Assembly: GCA_900768675.1 (NCBI GenBank)
Contig: CAAGDT010000222.1
Coordinates: forward strand, 1-30,617
Length of the DNA stretch: 30,617 nucleotides
Source: Oscillospiraceae bacterium
Lineage (GTDB): Bacteria > Bacillota > Clostridia > Oscillospirales > Ruminococcaceae
Reading direction: 5' to 3'
Shown here: positions 25,330-30,617 of the stretch, piece after piece
How positions within the stretch are numbered: position 1 is the first letter of the stretch
How the letters are laid out: each line of letters begins with the position of its first letter
Notes under the pieces: model-generated
What the model was told of the DNA's origin: nothing
The model's database searches: none
The model's input: only the letters and a program-made list of their open reading frames with translations
Program-made: the position numbers and the translations under genes

Positions 25330-25358
25330 ATTATAGCAAAAATTATGGCATTTGTCAA
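25330..25358 (-). promoter_or_regulatory. Consensus sigma-A promoter of the ten-gene operon
   Basis: On the minus strand, TTGACA (25353-25358), a 17-base spacer and TATAAT (25330-25335): both hexamers are perfect. The expected start point is near 25323, about 50 bases before the first gene. Confidence 0.93.
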
Positions 25359-25454
25359 TATTTATAAAAAGGTTTTATAAGGTTTATGCTTATTACTGCG
25401 AATTTAACAAAACAGATAAAAAAATGGCAAAAATTTCTAAAAAATATCAAAAAT

Positions 25455-25545
25455 TTTATAGATATAGTTTTAACATTCTCCTCACACACAAGATATAGTT
25501 TACTTTATAAGCTTATAATGTAATCGTTTAAACTATACTTACTTA
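25455..25545. other. AT-rich divergent gap with repeated TATAGTTT
   Basis: Between the operon promoter and the patatin promoter the DNA is very AT-rich and codes for nothing visible. It holds two direct copies of GATATAGTTT (25461-25470, 25492-25501), one inverted AAACTATA (25530-25537) and a perfect 14-base palindrome TTATAAGCTTATAA (25505-25518). Such spacing could be a regulator-binding region or only AT-rich sequence. Confidence 0.35.
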
Positions 25546-25594
25546 ACCTTAAAATAATTGCACAAAAATTTTTTTCTTTTTGGTGCAGTCCTTA

Positions 25595-25623
25595 TTGATT
25601 TGGCTCGTAAATAATGCTAAAAT
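25595..25623 (+). promoter_or_regulatory. Sigma-A promoter of the patatin gene
   Basis: TTGATT (25595-25600), a 17-base spacer and TAAAAT (25618-25623). The start codon is 22 bases beyond, with AAGGGG between, so the leader is very short. Confidence 0.65.
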
Positions 25624-25644
25624 AATAAAAAGGGGCTGATTAAA

Positions 25645-26499
25645 ATGAAAACCGGAATAGTTCTTGAAGGCGGCGCAAGCCGCACACTTTACTCCTGCGG
25701 AATACTTGACGCAATGCTTGACAACGGGATTTTTCTCGACTATGTTGCAGGCACCTCCGCCGGAATTTCCTACGGCGTTTCCTATATTTCCCGCCAATCC
25801 GGAAGAAATCTTGAAATAACGGAAAAATATATGGAGGACAAGAGATATATGGGCGTTTCACATCTGCTGAACCGAAAAAACCGCAGCTACTACAATCTTG
25901 ATTTTGTTTTCTACGAAATTCCCGAACGTCTTGTACCCTTTGATTTTGATGCATACGCAAAATACGGAGCCGAAGCTTACGGCGCCCTGACCAACATAGA
26001 AACGGGAAAAACCGAATACATGAGAGTTCCCGCCGAGGACAGAAAATGGAATGTTCTTCGTGCCTCCTGCGCTCTCCCCCTGCTTTTTCAGCCAATTGAA
26101 ATTGCAGGAAAGCTCTATATGGACGGCGGAATAACCGATTCAATCCCATTTGAATATGCCCTCACCCAAGGCGGCTGCGACAAGGTAATCGTCCTGCTGA
26201 CAAGAGAAGAATCCTATCAGAAGAAAAAGGAAAGCCTTACTCCCTTAGTAAAAGCCGCATATCCGAAATACCCCAAGCTCGCCGAAGCCCTCGCCAACCG
26301 TCATATCATGTACAACAGCCAACTGCAAAAGTTGAAAGAGTTGGAAAAAGACGGTAAAGCCCTCGTCCTCCGCCCCGACTCTACCCACAACATCTCCCGC
26401 ACCGAAAAAAAATCCTCCGTCCTCGTGCCTTTCTACAAAGAAGGATATGAGAAGGGGGTTAAGAATATTGAGAGGATAAGAGAGTTTATTGAGAGGTAG
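25645..26499 (+). CDS. Patatin-like phospholipase
   Basis: A 284-residue patatin-family serine lipase. The oxyanion loop GGASR is near residues 9-13, the nucleophile elbow is GTSAG with Ser38, and the second dyad residue is Asp160 in MDGGITDS. This is the full Ser-Asp dyad, so the enzyme is probably an active acyl hydrolase on phospholipids or lysolipids. It has no signal peptide and is probably cytoplasmic, like bacterial YjjU-type proteins. The ATG follows AAGGGG. It is a single gene with its own promoter. The C-terminal residues (NIERIREFIER) are encoded by a GA-rich tract that continues into repeat copy E. Confidence 0.87.
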   Translation: MKTGIVLEGGASRTLYSCGILDAMLDNGIFLDYVAGTSAGISYGVSYISRQSGRNLEITEKYMEDKRYMGVSHLLNRKNRSYYNLDFVFYEIPERLVPFDFDAYAKYGAEAYGALTNIETGKTEYMRVPAEDRKWNVLRASCALPLLFQPIEIAGKLYMDGGITDSIPFEYALTQGGCDKVIVLLTREESYQKKKESLTPLVKAAYPKYPKLAEALANRHIMYNSQLQKLKELEKDGKALVLRPDSTHNISRTEKKSSVLVPFYKEGYEKGVKNIERIREFIER

Positions 26500-26910
26500 A
26501 GAGAATTTGAGAATTAAGAGAAAAAAGAAGGACGCCTTTTTGAAAAGAAGGCTTGCAGCAAGCTGCGCAAAAACTTTCAGACGCTTCGCGGTTAAGTGAC
26601 AAGAATTGCTAACAGAATGAGAGAACAGCAATAATCATTACTTATCTATTAAGCAGACTATCCAAAGAAATTCAACCCACAAGAGCTGCGAATATGCGCC
26701 TAAAGTTCCCCCACAAAGCAAAAGCCGTAATCAAGCTTCAAACGGGTCAAGCGCCGTCGCGCTTGCCGGGGGTTATGTTCAAAAATCGTTGATTTTTGAA
26801 CCCGTCGGTATGCGCTATGGCGCATACCTCCTCAATAGGAAGAAGTTATTATAATAGGGCGGGAGTCCCCTTGCTCAAAAAATCTCCTCTCTCTCAAAAA
26901 ATCTCTCCCC
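26470..26910 (-). repeat. Interspersed structured repeat, copy E (inverted, long variant)
   Basis: This copy is in the opposite orientation to A-D and F. Reading the minus strand it begins GAGAGATTTTTTGAGAGAGAGG (as CT-rich DNA up to 26910 on the plus strand). It then has a 5' hairpin region with an extra module: GGTATGCGC/GCGCATACC, GTTCAAAAATC/GATTTTTGAAC and CAAGCGC-GACG-GCGCTTG. GAAGCTTGATTA, the GCGAAGCGTCTGAAAGTTTTTGC block and GCCTT/AAGGC follow. It ends in sequence that overlaps the patatin C-terminus. About 150 bases (26730-26880) match copy F with only about four differences. Confidence 0.85.
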
Positions 26911-26917
26911 AAACATA

Positions 26918-26946
26918 TTGCAAAAAGCGAGTTTTTATGATAAAAT
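26918..26946 (+). promoter_or_regulatory. Sigma-A promoter of dnaA
   Basis: TTGCAA (26918-26923), a 17-base spacer and TAAAAT (26941-26946), eight bases beyond the end of repeat E. The dnaA start codon is 48 bases downstream of the -10 element. No DnaA box was found next to it. Confidence 0.75.
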
Positions 26947-26994
26947 AAAAGTAAGTATCACGAAAAGCAGGAATACGGAAGGATTGGTAGAAGA

Positions 26995-28374
26995 ATGAAC
27001 TCGTTCAGCGACATCTTTGAGCTAATGAAAAAGAGGCTTGATATAACGGAAACGGCAAGAAGCCTGTGGATTGACCCTATAAAGCCTGTAAAGCTCAATA
27101 ATAATAAGGTCGTGCTTTATGTTGCGGACAGCTACGTTAAAAAGATAGTATCGGAAAACTATAACGATATTTTTAAAATGCATTTCAAGGATATACTTGG
27201 CTTTGACGTTGAAATAGAGTATCTGACAGGTGACGACTCGGAAATGACGCCGGAGGAAAAGGTGCGCTTAAGCGACCCTATCCCCGAGCTTCAGGACGAC
27301 CCCTATATTGCAAATAAATTGCAGGAAACCGAGAAGAACAGCAACTATAAGCATACCTTCGATACCTTTATAGTAGGAGAAAGCAACAGCTTAGCCTGCG
27401 CTGCCTGCAAATCAATTGCACAGGGAAAGAAAATAGAATCCTCGGAGAACTTCAACCCGCTTTACATATACAGCGAGCCGGGACTTGGCAAAACTCACCT
27501 TTTATGTGCAGTAAAAAACGAGGTTGAAATCCGCCACCCGGAATATAATATAGTATATGTTTCCGCCGAGACCTTTGTAAACGAGTTTGTAAACAGCGTT
27601 AAAACAAATACCACCGACGAGTTCAAGAAAAAGTACAGGTCTGCTGATATGCTGCTTGTGGACGATGTCCAGTTCTTCTCAGGCAAGAAGGAATCCCAGA
27701 ACGAGCTTTTCCATACCTTCGAGGAGCTTCACAGAGCAGGAAAACAGATAATTCTGACCTCAGACCGACCGCCCAAGGAAATCAACGATATTGAAGTAAG
27801 ACTTATTACCCGTTTTGAATGGGGTCTTTTAGCAGACATAACTCCCCCTGAGTTTGAGACAAGACTTGCTATAATAAAGCGCAAGGCGGAGCTTTTAAAT
27901 CTTAAAATTCCCAACAACGTAATGGAGTATATGGCGGACAAGCTTAAGAATAATATCCGTCAGATTGAGGGTGCAATCGTTAAAATGAACGCAATCTCAA
28001 TGCTTACCGAAACAACTCCCACTATTTTAATGGCTCAGAATATAATAAGAGACGTTATGACCGAGCAGCAGCCAATCCCCGTTACCGTTGAAAAGGTTAT
28101 AAACGAGGTTTCCCATATTTTCAATGTTTCCCCCGAGGAAATCCGCTCCCAGAACAGAAATTCCCAGGTTTCAACCGCAAGGCAGGTTGCAATTTACGTT
28201 ATAAGCAAGGTTACAGGACTTTCCTCCACTTCAATCGGCAAGGAGTTCGGCGGCAGAGACCACTCAACCGTGGTTTACGCTACAAATAAGGTTAAAAAGG
28301 TAATGCAAAAGGACCCCGCTTACAGAGCTACTGTTGATGACCTGATAAAGAATATAGGAAGTTCCCAGCAGTAA
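26995..28374 (+). CDS. dnaA: Chromosomal replication initiator DnaA
   Basis: 459 residues, close to the usual DnaA length. Domain I (about 1-80) binds helicase and regulators, and a short linker follows. The AAA+ domain begins near 118 (YKHTFDTFIVGESN) with Walker A SEPGLGKT (160-167), Walker B LLVDDVQFFSGK and the Arg-finger region RLITRFEWGL. The C-terminal helix-turn-helix domain carries the DnaA signature GGRDHSTVVYATNKV. The first glycine of the usual Walker A (GGVGLGKT) is Ser here, which is uncommon. It has its own promoter, and oriC-like DNA follows directly. Confidence 0.97.
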   Translation: MNSFSDIFELMKKRLDITETARSLWIDPIKPVKLNNNKVVLYVADSYVKKIVSENYNDIFKMHFKDILGFDVEIEYLTGDDSEMTPEEKVRLSDPIPELQDDPYIANKLQETEKNSNYKHTFDTFIVGESNSLACAACKSIAQGKKIESSENFNPLYIYSEPGLGKTHLLCAVKNEVEIRHPEYNIVYVSAETFVNEFVNSVKTNTTDEFKKKYRSADMLLVDDVQFFSGKKESQNELFHTFEELHRAGKQIILTSDRPPKEINDIEVRLITRFEWGLLADITPPEFETRLAIIKRKAELLNLKIPNNVMEYMADKLKNNIRQIEGAIVKMNAISMLTETTPTILMAQNIIRDVMTEQQPIPVTVEKVINEVSHIFNVSPEEIRSQNRNSQVSTARQVAIYVISKVTGLSSTSIGKEFGGRDHSTVVYATNKVKKVMQKDPAYRATVDDLIKNIGSSQQ

Positions 28375-28660
28375 ACCTATACTTTCCGTATATTTCCGTT
28401 TCGACTTTAATTTATTTCATTTATCAATATTTAACAGTTTTTCCAACATTAAACCAACAGCCCCGGTTAAAAAGTTTAATAGTTAAAATGTTGAAAACTA
28501 TTTCAACATTTCCAAAAATCATTCAACCGCAATTCAACATCCGATTTTCCGCTTATCCAAACGCCTCACCCCACATTTCCACACATTAAACAACCCCTAC
28601 TACTAATACCAAAATATAAAATTGTTTTTTATTTTTCTTTTGCAGAAATTTTTTCAGAAG
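28375..28660. other. oriC: Probable replication origin oriC
   Basis: Non-coding AT-rich DNA between dnaA and repeat F. A cluster of TTCAACATT-like motifs (28442-28450 as TCCAACATT, 28487-28495 inverted, 28501-28510, 28532-28540) resembles the degenerate boxes seen beside clostridial origins. Closer DnaA-box candidates are TTATCCAAA (28553-28561, one mismatch to TTATCCACA) and ATTTCCACA (28575-28583). They are followed by a C-rich spacer, a DnaA-trio-like tract and a very AT-rich stretch. No perfect TTATCCACA is present, so the assignment rests on the arrangement and on the dnaA-dnaN position. Confidence 0.72.
28575..28635 (+). other. DnaA-trio / DNA unwinding element
   Basis: A box-like ATTTCCACA (28575-28583) is followed by a C-rich segment and CTACTACTAATACC (28597-28610). 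Its complement read 3' to 5' is GAT GAT GAT TAT GG, i.e. three perfect DnaA-trio units. An AT-only-like tract then starts (AAAATATAAAATTGTTTTTT). This is the same order, box - GC segment - trios - AT-rich DNA, described for the Bacillus subtilis unwinding element. Confidence 0.65.
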
Positions 28661-29085
28661 AGAAAAGATTAAGAGAAAAAAGAAAACAGATTTTTTAGAA
28701 TTTTGAGCCAAGGGGACTCCCGCCCCATTATAATAACTTCTTCCTCTTGAGGAGGTATGCGCCATAGCGCATACCGACGGGTTCAAAAATCTACGATTTT
28801 TGAACATAACCCCCGGCAAGCGCGACGGCGCTTGACCCGTTTGAAGCTTGATTACAGCTTTTACTTTATGGGGTGAGATTTGATGCACATTCACAGGTTT
28901 TGTGGGCTGGCTTTCTTTAACATAGTCTGTTTAATAGGTAAGTAATAATTATTGCTGTACTCCTATTCTGTTCTGAACACTCTCCCCTACACCGCGAAGC
29001 GTCTGAAAGTTTTTGCTAAGCTTTTTTCAAAAAGCGTCTTCTCTCTTTTCTCTCTAAATCTCAAACTCTCTCATAAATCTCATAA
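28659..29085 (+). repeat. Interspersed structured repeat, copy F (long variant)
   Basis: It fills the gap between the oriC unwinding region and dnaN. After a GA/AA-rich start come CCTC-TT-GAGG, GGTATGCGC-CATA-GCGCATACC (28754-28775), GTTCAAAAATC-TAC-GATTTTTGAAC (28781-28805) and CAAGCGC-GACG-GCGCTTG (28817-28834), with ACGGGT/ACCCGT (28777-28782 with 28835-28840) able to enclose them. TTGAAGCTTGATTA, GATGCACATTCACAG, the GCGAAGCGTCTGAAAGTTTTTGC block, an AGCTTTT/AAAAAGC hairpin and a CT-rich end follow. It is inverted relative to copy E, and the CGCAGCTTGCTGCG hairpin is absent. Confidence 0.85.
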
Positions 29086-29109
29086 AAATCTTGAAAGGAA
29101 TCTGACGAA

Positions 29110-30213
29110 ATGAAGTTTACAATTGAAAGGAATACGTTATCGGAGGCGTTGGTGAATGCTTCAAAGGCCAGCTCGGCGAGGTCTTCAATACCGGCGCTGG
29201 AGGGTGTGCTTATAAACCTGAAGGACGGGGTTATAACTGTAACGGGATATGACCTTGAAATGGGAATTAAATGTAAAGTAATGCCTGCGGAAGCTATTGA
29301 AAACGGGGAAATTGTTGTTAACGCCAAGATTTTCGGAGAAATGATAAGAAAGATGCCAGCGGGACTGGTTGAGATTTCTACCGAAGGGGTTAACGTTACC
29401 TTAAAGTCAGGCTCCGTTGTTTTCAGCGTTGTTGGCGTTTCTGGCGACCAATACCCCAATATCCCTGAGCTTCGCAACGATATTACCTTTTATGTGCAGG
29501 AGAGCGTGATGAAGAGCATGATAAGGCAGACATTCCACGCTATTGCCACAACAGATATAAAGCCTGTCCACATGGGCAGTAAGTTCCATATTGAAAACAA
29601 CGTTTTAAGCGTGGTTTCAGTTGACGGAGTAAGAATGGCTAAGAGAGTTGAGCCGGTTACCTATAACGATATTGATTTCGTAGTTCCTGCAAAAACCTTG
29701 GGCGAGCTTATGAGAATGTTGTCCGAGGAGGCTGATGAGAATAAAAAAGTCGCTATCTGTATCGACAGAAGTCAGATTTGTATTTCTAAAGACGACTATA
29801 TGATTATATCACGTCTGCTTGAAGGAAACTTTATCGACTACGACAGAATTATGAACTTTGAGGAAAAGTTCTCCGCTACAGTAAATGCAAGCGAATTTGC
29901 TATGTCGCTTGACAGAACTTTGCTCCTTAATACAGACAGATATAAATGCCCTGTTATCTGCACCTTTGAAAATGACAGCCTTGATATTGAAATTAAAACA
30001 TCTCTCGGTAAAATGAGCGATAAATTAAACATTAAGTATAATGGAGAAAAGCTTGAAATTGCATTTAATGCAAAATATATGATTGACGCTCTGCGAAACA
30101 GCGAGTGCGACGAGGTAAGGCTTGACTTTACCGGTCCCCTCTCCCCTATCAGAGTAAAGCCCTTGGGCGACGACAGCTTTGTGGGTATCGTACTGCCCGT
30201 AAGAAATAAATAA
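29110..30213 (+). CDS. dnaN: DNA polymerase III sliding clamp (beta subunit)
   Basis: A 367-residue beta clamp with three repeated domains. It starts with the typical MKFTIERNTLSEALVNASKA and ends in the conserved processivity-factor tail (GPLSPIRVKPLGDDSFVGIV, then LPVR). The ring encircles DNA and tethers the replicative polymerase. The ATG follows GAAAGGAA. No independent promoter is obvious; the CT-rich end of repeat F reaches to within about 25 bases of the start, so any dnaN promoter would have to lie in the repeat or transcripts come from dnaA. Confidence 0.97.
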   Translation: MKFTIERNTLSEALVNASKASSARSSIPALEGVLINLKDGVITVTGYDLEMGIKCKVMPAEAIENGEIVVNAKIFGEMIRKMPAGLVEISTEGVNVTLKSGSVVFSVVGVSGDQYPNIPELRNDITFYVQESVMKSMIRQTFHAIATTDIKPVHMGSKFHIENNVLSVVSVDGVRMAKRVEPVTYNDIDFVVPAKTLGELMRMLSEEADENKKVAICIDRSQICISKDDYMIISRLLEGNFIDYDRIMNFEEKFSATVNASEFAMSLDRTLLLNTDRYKCPVICTFENDSLDIEIKTSLGKMSDKLNIKYNGEKLEIAFNAKYMIDALRNSECDEVRLDFTGPLSPIRVKPLGDDSFVGIVLPVRNK

Positions 30214-30229
30214 AAAGGAAGTCCGGAAA

Positions 30230-30457
30230 ATGACCGAAATTAAAGTAAATCCGCCTTTTATAAAGCTTGAGCAGTTCCTTAAATTCGGGAATATAGCCGA
30301 AACCGGCGGAATGGCTAAGCTTATGATAAGCGACGGGATTGTTGCCGTAAACGGCGAAATCTGCCTTATGCGGGGCAAAAAGCTTTACAATAACGACGTT
30401 GTTCAGGTGAACTTTGAAGAAGGAACAGAAGAATTCATCTGTAAAATTGAAGAATGA
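30230..30457 (+). CDS. yaaA: S4-domain RNA-binding protein (RlbA/YaaA)
   Basis: A 75-residue S4-like domain protein, characteristically between dnaN and recF in Firmicutes. The pattern IKLEQFLKFGNIAETGGMAK, then LISDGIVAVNGE and a terminal basic/acidic strand, is the S4 RNA-binding fold. By analogy with Bacillus YaaA (RlbA) it is linked to 50S ribosome assembly. The ATG follows AAGGAAG, 16 bases after dnaN. Its stop overlaps the recF start. Confidence 0.93.
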   Translation: MTEIKVNPPFIKLEQFLKFGNIAETGGMAKLMISDGIVAVNGEICLMRGKKLYNNDVVQVNFEEGTEEFICKIEE

Positions 30458-30617
30458 TTATTAAATCCTTAACTGTAAGAAATTTCAGAAATATAGCCTC
30501 GGCTGATTTTTGTTTTGATCCAAAGGTAAATATCTTTACCGGCAGCAACGCCCAGGGGAAAACAAATCTGTGCGAGGCAATTTCTGTATCCCTTGGAAAA
30601 AGCTTCAGAAATCCGAA
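30454..30617 (+). CDS. recF: Recombination protein RecF (N-terminal part)
   Basis: The frame opens with an ATG overlapping the upstream stop (ATGA) and runs off the window after about 54 codons. It reads IIKSLTVRNFRNIASADFCF, then a Walker A loop GSNAQGKTNLCEAI, which matches the RecF signature GxNGQGKTN with Ala in place of the usual Gly. RecF is an SMC-like ATPase that loads RecA at gaps. It is partial only because the window ends. Confidence 0.93.
   Translation, partial: MIIKSLTVRNFRNIASADFCFDPKVNIFTGSNAQGKTNLCEAISVSLGKSFRNP

Noticed and set aside
26500..26907. CRISPR or phage attachment site in the origin-proximal repeats
   Set aside because: There are no short regularly spaced repeats, no cas genes, no integrase and no tRNA target.

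Overview
The window looks like the replication-origin neighbourhood of an endospore-forming, low-to-mid GC Firmicute, most likely an anaerobic clostridial lineage such as the Ruminococcaceae/Oscillospiraceae. That placement is inferred from gene content. The right edge carries dnaA - oriC-like DNA - dnaN - S4-domain gene (rlbA/yaaA) - recF (cut by the window end), the classic Firmicute origin order. The left edge carries the forespore operon spoIIAA-spoIIAB-sigF and a SpoIIQ-like LytM protein preceded by a good sigma-F-type promoter match. No tRNA, rRNA, CRISPR array, transposase or phage gene was seen.

Layout: 1-3161, sporulation genes on the minus strand and two palindromic elements. 3192-7344, alpha-phosphoglucomutase and an ABC-F ATPase on the plus strand. 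7698-11298, a heterodimeric ABC exporter on the minus strand. 11678-25358, one long minus-strand operon of ten genes behind a consensus sigma-A promoter. 25595-26499, a patatin-like lipase on the plus strand. 26918-30617, dnaA, oriC, dnaN, rlbA, recF.

The ten-gene operon is the most interesting coding region. In transcription order it encodes two MacB/LolD-type ABC ATPases (the second with a C-terminal AbrB/SpoVT-like domain), a very large multidomain solute-binding protein, a MalF/MalG permease pair, a secreted and membrane-anchored NHL/TPR protein, a YIP1-family membrane protein, a secreted DUF5696-like protein, and a second MalF/MalG pair with long charged N-terminal extensions. It contains no MsmX/UgpC-type ATPase, no MacB/FtsX permease and no recognisable glycoside hydrolase. 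It reads as a surface carbohydrate or polymer uptake/sensing machine whose power source and ligand are unknown.

The second striking signal is non-coding. Six diverged copies of a 335-440 bp interspersed element (A-F) occupy most of the long intergenic gaps. Each has a GA-rich start, a CT-rich end, several hairpins with compensatory base changes between copies, and conserved unpaired boxes. Copies E and F share an extra hairpin module and flank dnaA in inverted orientation. F lies between the oriC unwinding region and dnaN. The 5' GA tracts of C and E run into the ends of neighbouring coding regions. This family has the properties of a non-autonomous mobile or structured-RNA element; its identity cannot be settled from this window alone.
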